DNA of 64,000 bases from Dermatemys mawii (taxonomy: Eukaryota; Chordata; Testudines; Dermatemydidae): contig ML677335.1 of assembly GCA_007922305.1 (NCBI GenBank), forward strand, positions 34,242,113 to 34,306,112, read 5' to 3'. Position numbers and translations under genes: made by a program. Below the pieces are notes generated by a model that was given only the letters and a program-made list of their open reading frames with translations, was not told where the DNA came from and did no database searches. Position 1 is the first letter of the stretch; each line of letters begins with the position of its first letter. Of the stretch, positions 47,733 to 59,800 are shown piece by piece.

Positions 47733-48142
47733 GGAGTTTCAGAGCTGTTGAACTGGAATTAATTTGCAAATGGGATACCATCAATTTAGGGTTAAACAGA
47801 GACTGGGAATGGCTGGGTCATTACACAAACTGAATCCATTTCCCTAAGTTAAGTATCCTCACACCTTCTTGTCAACTGCCTAATCTAGGCCTTCTTGATT
47901 ATCACTACAAAAGGTTTTTTTTTCTCCTGCTGATAATAGCTCATCTAAATTAAATAGCCTCTTAGAATTGGTATGGCAACTTACACGTTTTCATGTTTTC
48001 TGTGTGTATATATACACATCTTACTTCTGAGTGTTCCATTCATGCATCCGATGAAGTGGGCTATAGCCTACGAAAGCTTATGCTGAAATAAATTTGTTAG
48101 TCTCTAAGGTGCCGCAAGTACTCCTGTTCTTTTTAAATGTCT
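47733..48142 (+). mobile_element. Penelope-like element 3' end, second subfamily
   Basis: The segment starts with a coding remnant translating to ELELICKWDTINLGLNRDW (about 47747-47804), equivalent to the ELQFICKFDTLSSGLNKD stretch of the 39.6 kb copy. It continues through an untranslated tail and ends GTCTCTAAGGTGCCGCAAGT, ACTCCTGTTCTTTTT. The tail differs in detail from the 39.9 kb copy, so two subfamilies are present. Confidence 0.85.
48048..48083 (+). ncRNA. Hammerhead-like motif, second PLE copy
   Basis: CCGATGA (48048-48054, one change from CTGATGA), A, stem GTGGGC/GCCTAC with a TATA loop (48056-48071), GAAA (48072-48075) and GC/GC stem III (48076-48083). Relative to the 39.9 kb copy, the pair next to the loop is C-G instead of T-A, a compensated change. 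One stem pair is a G.T wobble. The C-box substitution would be expected to impair catalysis. Confidence 0.6.
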
Positions 48143-48818
48143 ACAGTTAAACATGCACCTAAGTCTTCACAGAATCAAAGACTAAACTTTTGCAACATGT
48201 ATAAAGCAGTCCTAACAGCTTACTCTAAATATGTGAAACCTGTAAAAGGTTTCAGCTTTATTATATCCTGCAGCTAACAGACTAACAGTGTTGCCATATA
48301 GAGATGAGAGAATCAGGTGGCAAAAGCTACTGGAAAAGCCAAAACAGTCTTTTTCAATATTGCTCGATAGTATGAGTACTGTATATTCTCTGTATTCAGT
48401 TAACCAGAATATAATCAACAGTCCCAATATTAGACCACATCCATGTTATAGGTACCATATATTACTCAAAGACATAACTGATTCATAGGAGACCTTTTCC
48501 CTGGACACCATATTTTAAAAAGGGAGTTGCTAAAATAATCCAAAAGTGAAAGTAACAATGAGTTCTACATATGGAAATACATATTTTATTCATCTACAAC
48601 TATATATATAGTTGCTCTTTGCTAAATGGTATCACTTTTGGCATCACTACTGGTTTCCGACAGGAAGAGAAATTGTTGGCAAACCCAACTTATGGTATTT
48701 TTAGTGTAACGTATTTATTTACAAAATGCAAACAGTTCCTGCTTATCCTGAAAAGAGGAAACTGTATCTTGATAATTCCATTTGCAGATACTCCAGATAG
48801 GACAAAGCTGAGTAAGGC
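48143..48818. other. Unassigned DNA
   Basis: A 141-codon plus frame begins at 48571 and runs into the next repeat. Its second half is translated repeat DNA and it has no domain. Confidence 0.45.
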
Positions 48819-48965
48819 CCTGTTGTATGCAGTGTTGTTGCAGCCATGTCAGTCCCAGGACATTAGAGAGACAAGGTGGGTGAGGTCTTTTATTGGACCA
48901 ACTTCTGTTGGTAAGAGAGACAAGCTTTCAAGTTTACACAGCGTTGTTCTTCAGGTCTGTTGGCA
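48819..48965 (-). mobile_element. PLE-type 3' end, third subfamily, minus strand
   Basis: Read on the plus strand it runs GTTGTTGCAGCCATGTCAGT, TTAGAGAGACAAGGTGGGTG, TTTTATTGGACCAACTTCTG, AGAGAGACAAGCTTTCAAG and GTTCTTCAGGTCTG. On the minus strand CTGAAGA (48948-48954) precedes GAAAGCTTGTCTC (GAAA at 48926-48929), the same box order as the hammerhead-like motifs of the other two PLE tails, but the stem between them is broken here. Assignment to PLEs rests on this shared layout. Confidence 0.65.
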
Positions 48966-51046
48966 GAAACAACTGTCTTCTCTCTTTCATTCTTGATCTC
49001 TGTTCCTTTGCTTTTAGTACACAGTTTTTCTCACCTGCCCATGCCCTGTACTTTTCACCCAGGACCCAAGTCACTGCCCTTGGTAGCATGGAAAGCAACG
49101 TTCTAAAACCTGAACAGACTAACTGAGACAGGCCTTGGTAATAACTCTACTTTTGTGCAGCTGTTTTGCAACAGAAAGGAATTTCAGACAGATTTGACTA
49201 TAGCCGATGTCTAGTGGATCTGGCTCCTCTACTAGTCTCCAGCCAGATGCCAGAGAGTACTTAACTCAAACAATCCCCTTAACAAACATCTGGATGTGGT
49301 TGCTTTACGGATTCTCATAGGGTCCTTTTGTCCCCTCTACTTAACTCTTTCTACAGAGTGTTTCATACTAGTAATTCATAACATGCAGTTCATTAACACC
49401 TTTCCCATAACATTATACAACTTTTGAGATTGTCCCATCAGTCCTTACTGGATTCTAGGGCAATTTCACAAACTTTGGGAATTATATCAAAACAAGGACA
49501 TGTCCCCCATTTCAGAAAACCACCTCACAGATTCTGTCCCCATATCACTTCCTCACAGGATACCTATGGATAACTTTGTGCTTGGTTCATGGACTCCACT
49601 GGGTCCTATATGTCACTTCAATAAAATTTGACAAACAGCTTCCATTTTAAATATGGAGAAGCTTTTCCACTCTATTACTATATGTGTGTATATGTGTGTA
49701 TATTTATATATGTGTATAAATAAAAATAAAAAATATATCAGTGTAGCCCCAAGATATCAAACCTTCCTGTGGACTTCATCTTGATGTGGTAGGAAGTTCC
49801 ATGCATTCCCATGGCCCAGAGAGCTATGCTGGTTGGAGTTTTAACTCCTAATGTGATCCAGGCTGTACAAGTCAATGTTTAGGGACCAGATAAAAAGCAG
49901 TTGACCAGTTGAGGACTGAGCAACAGATCAAGAATCTATTCTGATACAAAAGTTAAGTGATAGAAATACAAGGTCACCATGCCAGCAAACAGCTTGATAG
50001 ACAGGGAGCCTTCTTTGTGCCTAATTGATTTGTGATGACATGAGAAGGATTCAGATTCAGAAGAGACCAAAACTGGAAAATACAAAAAATGGTAAATTAA
50101 AGAATATGCAATGGAGAAATAATAATAATAAAAAAATCAGTGGGACACCATGAATGTGATGAGTTTTAAGACATAAGAAAGCAGGAATAGCATGAAATGA
50201 TTCAGTTAGTAGAAGGCATATTTAAAGATTCAGATGGCGTTGGATCTAAGAGATCCAAAGAGAAATGTTTAATATAAGCCACATCACATTTTCACAAAGC
50301 ATATACCGCAATCCATTAATAAACTCACTCATTTTATGGAGTGGCTATAATGGGTTGCCGTCCTGATGAACTGGGTTTATCTTGTGAAAAACTAGGTTGA
50401 AATGTTGGCTTAGACCAGAAGTGAAACTGAGTTTCATATTGTCATACGAGTTCTTATTTATCATCACAAAACTATCAGAAATCAGGTACAGTTCAGCATG
50501 ATTCACAGTCTCCCCTGAAAAAAAGTATGGCAGGACACTATTTTATATTAATTTTTTCAACAGATTCCTTTTTAGTTTCATACAGCCATAAAATCAGTAT
50601 TGACGATGAATAAGAATCAAGTAAAATTTAAAGTAGAATGTAATATTTATGTACTATTCAGTAAACTAAAAGGCCTTTTCTCTGTAAACCCATTATTGCT
50701 ATAAAACAGTCATGATAGATGTACTGACTGTGTGCACTTCAGGAGCTCTTGAGTAAATTCTGTCAAGATCTTGTTTTAAGCTCCATTACTACACACAAAA
50801 TATGCGGATTGCAGCCAAATTAACCCTTATGGGATGTGTGAATGGTTTATATAGCAATATACATTACTGAATGTCAACGCTTTGGAAATACAAATAATAT
50901 GACAGAACTAAAACTAGTGTTTCTCCTGGGAATCAACATTAGAAATTACCTGAAAAAGTACTATGGCAGGTGGGAAAGGTACCTGTAACCAACTAGTCCC
51001 ACATACCATCACACTTAAAAACAGACATACATATCAAAGATATATA
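48966..51046. other. Unassigned DNA with an AT/GT-rich microsatellite
   Basis: Imperfect (TATG/TA)n and A-rich low-complexity sequence lie at about 49680-49738. Apart from that no repeat or gene was recognised. Confidence 0.45.
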
Positions 51047-51114
51047 GTGAAATCTTGTCCCTATTGAAATCAGTGGGAGTTTTTCCACTTACTTCAATAG
51101 ATATAGGATTTCAC
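51047..51114. repeat. Palindromic relic (GTGAAATC ... GATTTCAC)
   Basis: Left arm 51047-51077 (GTGAAATCTTGTCCCTATTG...) and right arm 51085-51114 (... CAATAGATATAGGATTTCAC) pair around a GAGTTTTT centre. This is the most complete copy in the window of the CATTGAAGTCAATGGG-type amniote palindrome. Confidence 0.75.
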
Positions 51115-54100
51115 CCTTTGTCTGTTATAGCAGAAGGAAGACAGTGCTCATCTGGAGTGGTATAAAGGGGATTATTTATGGAGGCAACTGGGTGCAGACA
51201 GGGACCTGGAACTATTTGTCTATATGCCCAATCAGTATAGTAGCTAACACATTAACACATGGCATGGAGAGCCACAACATCGCCTCAACACCTGACTTGG
51301 CCATGAGGACAATGGAATGCATTACAAAAGCCTTACACAATGGGCAAAAATGAGTGAAAAATCTAAATAATAGATGACAATTAAAACTTCAGTGCTACAA
51401 AGGGATGCACACAAGCAGAACCTAATCCCTGCATAGAGTCCAACTGACTTGTAGAGTCTCCTCTTCTTCAGACTTATAAAACCTTAAGGGCTGAACAGGA
51501 ATTTTGCCATTGGTTCCACCAGAAGCCAGAGCAGGTCTAAAATAATTGCCCATAAACAAAATCAATAGCATTTGCAATTAAGGGATAGATTTTTATCCAC
51601 GTCCAAGTGAAAAGTCAATGCTGTCTGGTTCCAGCATTATGTACAGATGGTTAGGAACAGCTGTAATCTACATCACAGGAACAGGATCCCTTAGTGACTG
51701 TATGCCTAATTCTCCTCTGGAGTAACAATGGATGGAGAATTCTCTCCTGTCCATTTCTGGCCACTTCATCTCCTTTGCACTGCTTGAGCACTGTGTGGCT
51801 GACTTAATTGTCCAGAGAATCCCACCCTAAGGGTTTATAACTATAGACCTTCTTGATCCTGAAAGGTCCTTACATTGTCTTTGTAACATGCAGAAAAACT
51901 CAACACAGAAACATCATGTGGGGGTATGGAAAGGCTGAACCTCTTCTATACACTCAAGAAAACATTTTTTTCTCTTAAATCTTGCATAAAAGAGATGTGT
52001 CTAACTTTTTCCTGTAAGAAGCAAACCTCCATTGCTGCAAGATCACATTCAAAATTTAAGTTAGCTGAATGAAAATAATGGGCAAATTAAAAGGCAGCAC
52101 ACAGAAAAAGATGCAGTTACTATTATTTCATTAATATCCCATGCTACTGCATCTTATAGTAACTAAAATGCACTTTTGTTTCTCGAAAGCTGATTAATTC
52201 AGTTAACACTGCTATTCATTTTCCAAGCATCCATATTTTATGAACCCAGCAATCTAACTCACATTGAAAATCCAGTTTTTCAAATAGTGTATCATTTGTG
52301 GTGTCAAGAGGAGCCATTATAACTAAAATGAGCAAAACTTCCAAATGTGTGCATCTCTCTCTCTCCTTCTCCATTAAAAAAGAGCTAGAACAGTTTTGTT
52401 ATTTAGGAACAATTCCAGTTACTCTACTAATAGTTCATATTTATCATTTCAATAATAAAATTACCCCAACTGATAAATAAACTTACAAAACTGCAGGAGA
52501 GGACGTATGAGCATAGAAAAGACAAGACAAATTGAGGAAGGCTGGTCAGGGAATATAAGAGAAAGGAAGTTACAGTAAGGAGGGGAAGTGGCTGCCTGGC
52601 TTGTGCACATTTGTACATTACTATTACCATCCTATACAAGAGAAGATGTATCAGAGTTACTCAGCTCTATATCGGTTTCCCAGTTTTAAGTTGTGTGGAG
52701 CCTGAACTAATGCCTGTTATAGTCAACGGAAGGTCTTCCATTGATTTCAATGACAGATGGATCAGCCCCTACTGGATTGATTCAAACTGCATTAAAATCC
52801 AGTGAAAAGTTTTCCATTGACTTCTGTGGACTTTGGATCAGGCACAGTGCTGTATAATTCAACAGAGAAAAAAGTGCTTTTGGAGACCAAGGTTCTTTAC
52901 TTCAATTACTAATGCTAGAGGTATCGTATTGATACAGTATCATAAATCACAAATGGACCCTGTCTCCTTCATTTTTGTTCTTATCCTCTTCTTTTCCTCT
53001 GTCAGTGGATTTTGTCCTTTAATTGATTTTGTTCATAACCTCCCTATATCTGACACCTTAAAGATGGTTTGGATTGTAGCATACTGTCACAGATGCTAAA
53101 CATATTTTTTATATACTTTGATTAACTCTTGCGGGGAGAGGAGCTTTCAAACTGGTTATATTTTCTGTCTCCCCATTTATTTTTTAATGTTTACTTTATA
53201 ATCACCAGTAGAGATGACAAGACTATTAATAATTTGTAGTGAAACTAAAGACAAAATGCCTTCACACCATCTAACCAAAGTATTCAAACCTAAAGAACCT
53301 GTCATAAGAATATAACAAGACCATCACCTTATACCTGGTGAAGAGAAAAAATTATTAGAAGATATTGAGAAGCAACATTAAAACAATCTAAGTGTGAAGG
53401 GATTTCTGATTTAATATCTATGGACAAAAAGAACAAAGTACATACACATCACCAAATGATACTCGTAAAATGCTGTATCCATACTTTTTGAGGAAAATTC
53501 CTGATTGTCATCAACGGCACGTAACAAAGATGAAAAGATTTGCATTACAGAACACAAACACACTTCCATAATCTGAACATGCAGGAAGGCTGTGATACTG
53601 ACAACATCATTACCATAGCTTTGGTTAAGTATTCTGCATATACCATATTTTTTCCTTGGGTTGTTGCTTAGCATGACTAGTTTGTATATCACATGGCCAA
53701 CTGTATTACCATCACTCGTTTCTAATTAGAAGCAAAGGCTGATGTCACAAAACCATTCAATGGTTATAGAATGACAATGGCCTCTAGCCTATATCAGATT
53801 AGTTTCAAAACTCAGATGAAGACACATTCAAGTGCAGAAGGATTATCATGAAACACAATTACAGAATGCATGTGCAAATAACTGTATTAAAAACGAGCAG
53901 CAGCAGCTACCGCTCAGCGCTTTTTCCACCTTTTCATATTCAGCTGCTCCTAAAAAAGAAAAGAAAGTGAACATAAAAGTAATAATTTAAGGACATCTAC
54001 AGTGCATTGGCAATATTTTCACATTGCTTACCCTTCTCTTCCTCTTCCAGTAACTAGTGGAGCAACAGCCTCTTTACTCATTCTAGGCATAGAGGACATA

Positions 54101-54764
54101 GAAAGATTAAGTTCATTTTTAGAAACATCAGCAGTGTTGCACATTTTTACCTAAATTACAAATGCATCAGTGTCATGGGAACATTTATTGTGGAACTTAC
54201 CAATGTGTGGTAGGTAGATGCTCCCAGGCATGATCAACCACCATATTGGTATTGTCTGCTGGATGCAATTGGGAGAAGGGGCAAAGTGGCACCAACGCCC
54301 TCATACTTACACAAATTTGGCAGAACTCTGGTGTTCAGGATGACGGCTTCCTGTAGGAAACACCTCAATTCATGATAAGGGGCAAAGTGAAACAAGTAAT
54401 GAGTAACGAGAGTAACAATGAGCTTTGGATTCACATGTGGAATGCGCTGTACTTACCACCTCCAAGGCTGCTTCCAGGTCCCTGGTACTAATTAATAGAA
54501 AAGCCAGGCAGTCTCATCAAAGAACAGTTTTACTTCTGCCATGCCAGGATTCAGTTTCTTTCCTGTTGGCCATTTTATAGTGATGCTCAAAATATATGAG
54601 CTACCTTTCACATACTGTTTGCAACTGTTTGCAAAGCTTGGAGTAGAATCTTCCAATAATAAGCCATCTGATGACATCAATATTGTCTTGTGGGGTCCAT
54701 CTGTGTCAGCAATTTCTCAGACTAAATCAACTATTGTGAGTTGTGAAACTCACTTCATTAAAGG
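51115..54764. other. Unassigned DNA with diverged palindromic half-sites
   Basis: Half-sites at 52720-52770 (TCTTCCATTGATTTCAATG) and 52810-52850 (TTTTCCATTGACTTCTGTGG, then GGATCAGGCAC) form a direct pair. Frames up to 93 codons occur on both strands without domains. Confidence 0.45.
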
Positions 54765-54850
54765 TTGTCGTAGCAGTGTTGGTTACAGGATATTAGAGAG
54801 ACAAGGTGGGTGAGGTATCATAAAAAATATTACCTCATCCACCTTGTTTC
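54765..54850. repeat. PLE-tail fragment in a short palindrome
   Basis: GTTACAGGATATTAGAGAGA and ACAAGGTGGGTGAGGTA match the terminal part of the 48.8 kb repeat. The 17-bp arm 54801-54817 is then repeated in inverted orientation at 54831-54847 (TACCTCATCCACCTTGT) with one mismatch and a 13-nt A/T-rich loop. Confidence 0.8.
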
Positions 54851-55479
54851 TGCATAAAAGGTCACATTTAAATGCACAACTGTGCATTCACTGTTCATGG
54901 AATTGAATTATCTGGATTTTGAGAGAAAGAGTGTTCAGCACTGAGATGTACCAGCCACACACAAGTTCAATGGGCACACTCCTGAGCTCAAAACAAAAAA
55001 AAATCCCCAAAATATATACATATTTGTGCACATAATCGCACAATCAATCACATAAACTGTGCACACACATTAGGCATGCATTATTGCTTGTGTGTTTTTC
55101 ACACAATCTGCTCTCAGATGTACATATTCCTTTTTATCTGTGTGCAATGACATGGGATTGTGTGATCTAATGCACAGTGCTGGGCATAAGAGCCAAGAGG
55201 CTGGGAGTAGGAGAAACATGAAAATACTTTCCTGAAACTTTATATGAATTATCCAACTGTTTAAGGCTCCACAAATATCCCTTCCTAATTTACAGACAAT
55301 AAGGTGTTCTCAACACAGACCCCCATGCTCTCTCCCTTTGCCCCCCCAGCCCCTTACATTCATTTTGCCCATGGAAAATGATACAATAGTAAGACCTATA
55401 TGCACCATCAATGATGACATATTGATGTACATTTTTGGACTTGCACCCATTTTACAAATATTAAAACTAACAAACTTTG

Positions 55480-55482
<3 letters not shown>
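54851..55482. other. Unassigned DNA
   Basis: Nothing was classified. The 55.0-55.2 kb segment is rich in short ACACA/TGTGT and GCACA words without a clear period. Confidence 0.45.
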
Positions 55483-55539
<57 letters not shown>

Positions 55540-55590
55540 TACATACACACAAACTTTCTGTATTTCCAGGAATTTTACCATAAAATAATT

Positions 55591-55624
<34 letters not shown>
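55483..55624. repeat. Compound (TA)n(CA)n and (TA)n(TG)n microsatellites
   Basis: (TA) of about 22 units at 55483-55527 passes into (CA)n to about 55550. A second block, (TA) then (TG), lies at 55590-55624. Open frames of 68-115 codons through this region are translations of the dinucleotides. Confidence 0.95.
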
Positions 55625-57113
55625 AATGGTGGGATGAAGGAAACACCACACCCACACAGAGTTTTTCTCCTGCAGAAAACTGAATATATTGTCACATCAG
55701 AAGTGGGAGAGGAAGGTCATCAATGTAAATTAAATGTATTAGAATAATTTTGCCCATATAATCCACAGAGTGACAGTTTTAATGGCGAAATAGACAATAC
55801 GGGAAGTAGTTGCTATATATTACCATAATCCACCTACACTAAATACAATGTGAATCCCTTTCTCGTTCTTCACAAGCACTTTAAGGTAATTGAAGATCAT
55901 TTGTTGGGAAAATGGAAACAAACTGGAAAAACAAGACATAGAGACAAATAGAGACATTAATTCTGAACAAAAGGCTCACAACAGGTCGCAAGTCACACAC
56001 AGGGCTACATTTTCCCTAAATTGGGCATCAGCCTCGAACACCAGTTTAAACATATTGTAGACCGAGCCTGATACAAAATGTGTTATTTATCACTAAACCC
56101 ACCGGGACTTCTCTTTAACCTCATCACCATACCCACTATCACCAGTTTTTCACAGTCCCTGAAGACCCCTCTGTTTCCATCAACTGTTTAAATCTTATCT
56201 TCTCCTGAGCTGTGGATGTCCATTCCTCTGGTCTCCAAAGGTGCTAGGTGGCCATTTTCCTCAGCATGAAGCTTTTGTAGAGAATGCCATAAGTTTCACC
56301 CCACCCTTATGCACATGTTTGAGCTAAAATTCCAAAGTCATACCTTGCCTCAAAATGCTATTACTTAGTAATAATTAATTATGAATATGATTCAGAAGTA
56401 CTCATAAAATGCTGGGCATGTCACAAAAGCCATAGAAAGACATGGTTTCTACAACAAAGCTTCTGGGCTAATTTTAGAAAAGGCACAATGAGTAAGCGTA
56501 ACAAACAATAGGATGGAATTGAGTAAGGAAGCAGAAGGCTTACAGAGCAATATGGTTGTAACCTCAGAACACCCCAGTGCCAGATGGCAAAGGGATTCCT
56601 GGTAGGTACAGTGAAACTCAGCAGGCCTGATTCACTCAGTACACCTCACACACTGCTGTCATTATAGTTAGTTGGATGTTATCTTGTCAGCTGAAAGCTA
56701 ACACCACACTGATTGTTAATATCACAGTGAAATGTCAGTAACAGAGGTTTAGGAGAAATTATGGATACTCTCTGATATTATCTTTTGGAGACTAAACAGA
56801 TGAAGGAGATGAAATGGATAATTTTTTTTTCAGACAAACTGAAAGGCAAATATCTCTGGCTCACTGACAAACCAAGCTAGGTGTGATCAGAGACCTGGAC
56901 AATGGACTATTTATTTGCATCAGAGGTTACAAGACCATCATTTGCATTGCAAAAATCACAGGAGACTGAAAAAGTGACAGGTGTTAGCTCTCTGGAGGAC
57001 ACAGCAAGTAGAGCAAAGTTGAGCCTCAGGAGGATTTCCTGACTTGTAAGTCAAAAATAAACTTTGGGGATTTAAGGAATTGCTGAAAGACTTTGGGATA
57101 TCCATCTCTTGGT
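55625..57113. other. Unassigned DNA
   Basis: No repeat family or gene was recognised between the microsatellites and the hAT element at 57.12 kb. Confidence 0.45.
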
Positions 57114-57936
57114 GATCAAAGCAGGGGTGAAAGTAATTTAAAAGACTTTCTGGTACTCCAGAATTCTGAGCTGGGGGTGGGGTCTCAATGGGAAGAGGCA
57201 TGGCTTCAACCTAAGGAGGCGGGGCCTTTAAATCCCCAGACCCTTTAAATCAGAATTTAAAAAGGCGACTGGGAGCCCCAGGGATTGGGGGAGATTTAAA
57301 GGACCCAGGGCTCCAGTTCCCATTACTGCAGTGAAGCCCTGAACCCTTTAAATCACCGCCAGAGCCCCGGGCTCCCAGCTGCTACTGCTACCCCAGGGTT
57401 CCAAGCTCTAGTGGAGCTTTAAAGGGCTGGGGGTTCTGCTGTGGTAGTGGCAGTCGGGAGCCCCTGGCCCTTTAAATCACTGTCAGAGCCCCGCTGCTGC
57501 TACCCCTAGGCTCCAGCAGCAGGACTCCGGAGGCGATTTAAAGGGCCCCAGAGGGCAGCGATGGTGGAAGCTCTGGGGCATCTAAATCACCACCTGAGTC
57601 CCGCTGCTGGAGCCCCGGGGTAGCTGCAGCAGCCGCGGGCTCTGGCGGTGATTGAAAGGGCCAGGGGCTCCCAGCCGCCACTACCACAGTGAAGCCCCAG
57701 GCCCTTTAAATTGCTGATGGAGCCCCAAGGGTCCCGGCTGCCACCGCAACCCCCGGGGCTCCAGCAGCGGGGTTTGGTGGGTGATTTAAAGGACTCAGGG
57801 TAGTAGCAGTGGCAGGAGCCCCAGGCCCTTTAAATTGCCACACGAGCCCTGTCACTGCTATCCCAGGACTCCAGCAGTGGGGCTCTGGTGGTAATTTAAA
57901 GGGCCTGGGGCTTTATCTTTCACCTCTGAATCAAAG
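57114..57936. mobile_element. 807-bp GC-rich hAT element with 8-bp target duplication
   Basis: Element 57122-57928 begins CAGGGGTGAAAGTAA and ends TTATCTTTCACCTCTG, inverted partners. The flanks GATCAAAG (57114-57121) and AATCAAAG (57929-57936) match at seven of eight positions. From about 57235 the interior is an array of self-complementary units around GGCCCTTTAAAT and ATTTAAAGGGCC, alternating with GAGCCCCGGG-type and CAGCAGCGGG blocks. It is far richer in GC than anything else in the window. No transposase is encoded. Confidence 0.9.
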
Positions 57937-59619
57937 ACACCAACACTGTGATGCTATAAGGGTGAATCCTGGCTGAAACAGACAATCAACACTAGAAAAG
58001 TTGTTGTAAGTAAAGGAATCATCTGGAACCAGAACAATAGTTGATTAAATTTTAGTTTTAGAAGCATGTTTTTCTTTTATCTGTTTGAAATTATTTCTAT
58101 CTTATTTCTTCTACTTAGTATCACTTGCTCAGTGTCTTTTTGTTAATAAACCTTGTTTTATTTTTACTATAAACCAGCTCACTGCAGTGTTTGAAGGGAA
58201 GGGTGTGTTTTCCCCAGTTAAATGAATAAGCTGTAGTGTACTGACTCCTTAAAAGAGCAGCAGATTTAACTTCTGAGAGTGTTCATTGTGAGGGCTGGAC
58301 ACTGCAGGGCAGACAGTTCTGGGGAAATTCATAACTGGAAGATTGTAGGGGTCAGTGCAAAAAGTAACTGAGCAACAGAAGCCAGGATGTGACTTGCATG
58401 CCTATATTCTGGCTGTTGGTGTCATAGGCGCAAACCACAGCAGCACAGCATTTAAGGCACCCAGAGTTGCAGGCCAGGAGGTGAACATCTCAACACTGGT
58501 CTGGGTTGAACCCCAAAGCATTACAGGTGTCACAGGGATATTCAGTTTAAACAGATGCAAACTTTGATGGTTCAATTAAAGATTGATTCCTTCCTTTTCC
58601 TGGAACTTGTAACTTGTTCTGTGATGTTCCATTCTGATTTCCTAGCTCTTTAGCCACTTAGTTATATTAATACAATTGTATAATAAAAAAGGATTAATTG
58701 TTATACTTCTCAATTGCGGATGAAATAATTATTTAAGATTTACTCAGTGGACCAACCAACATCAAAGACCTGATGTGATAGACGCTGTACAACCAGAGAA
58801 GCAAACATGGTTCATGCCCTAAAGAAATTAATGTCCAAAAGGAATCTACATGTTTGTTTGTAAAAACTGGAATACAGGAAAATCTTAACTTTATCTTTGG
58901 AACATATTATCTTTAGTGTACATACAGCTAGCTAACGTAAATCAATGTCACACCACTAAAATCAATAACTATGCAAATTTACATCAGCTGAGAATTTGGG
59001 TGACAGTGTTCAATGATAGCAAAGTCCTTCTATGCTATCCCAAGTATTTATTTTTATTTGTTTATTTGCTGCTTTAAGACATTGCTGCAGGCATGGAGCC
59101 CAGCCAACAAACTGTACAGATTGCAAGCGGTGCTGAAACTAGTAAATTTTGCCTTTTATTTATTTATGCAAAACAGCAAAAATATTCAGTTTTTAGTTTA
59201 GCTGATACTACCCATCAACAAATACAACCAGTTTTTATTGGTGTTGTGGATCAAAATGTGTCTGTTAGAGTGGATGATAAAATTCAAGGTCAGAGAATAG
59301 ATTAACTAATCACATCATGTATTCCCTAAATATTACTCACATCATCAAAGTGGTCATACACTGGTCACAATCAAAAGAGTTGAAAACAGAGAAGGCTGTT
59401 ACATAGGTGTCAGCTAAAGAAACCAAATGAAAGCACCAGCTTTTCTGATATGGACATTTTTTTTTAATACTTAGAATATGAACACTGGAAATTCTTTATA
59501 CATATTCACAATTACAAGAGGATCTACAAAAGATAATTTTAGTGGTATCTTATGCCTCTTTTAGTTTGTTGCTCTACTTAGTTTGTTTCTGTGAGTGGTT
59601 ATGCCTGACTAAGTAAGGG
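57937..59619. other. Unassigned AT-rich DNA
   Basis: No gene or repeat was recognised. Frames reach 70 codons. Confidence 0.45.
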
Positions 59620-59800
59620 CCTGATACTGCCCTCACTGGTTTACTGTGGTGTAACTCCACCGACTTAAATAGAGTTCCTCATGATTTACAGTGGCGTGAA
59701 ATGTGAATCAGCCCTAAAGAACAACATTTACTTTGGACGAGGCCCTAATTAAATGGTTCTTGGGGCTGATTCACATTTCATACCATTGTAAATCAGGAGT
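59620..59800. repeat. Palindromic relic with about 39-bp arms
   Basis: Arm 59683-59722 (GATTTACAGTGGCGTGAAAT... GCCCTAAAGAAC) and arm 59756-59794 (GTTCTTGGGGCTGATTCAC... TTGTAAATC) pair around a 33-nt loop. The upstream block GGGCCTGATACTGCCCTCAC and GTGTAACTCCACCGACTT is the head of the same family. Confidence 0.7.

Noticed and set aside
48571..48996. 141-codon plus frame
   Set aside because: The second half is translated antisense PLE-type repeat, with no domain in the first half.
55483..55624. Cruciform formed by the two AT-containing microsatellites
   Set aside because: The order is (TA)(CA) then (TA)(TG). The reverse complement of the second is (CA)(TA), so the two blocks do not form a long inverted pair.
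55310..55695. Frames of 68-115 codons at the AT/CA repeats
   Set aside because: They are translations of dinucleotide repeats (IYIYIY, THTHTH).
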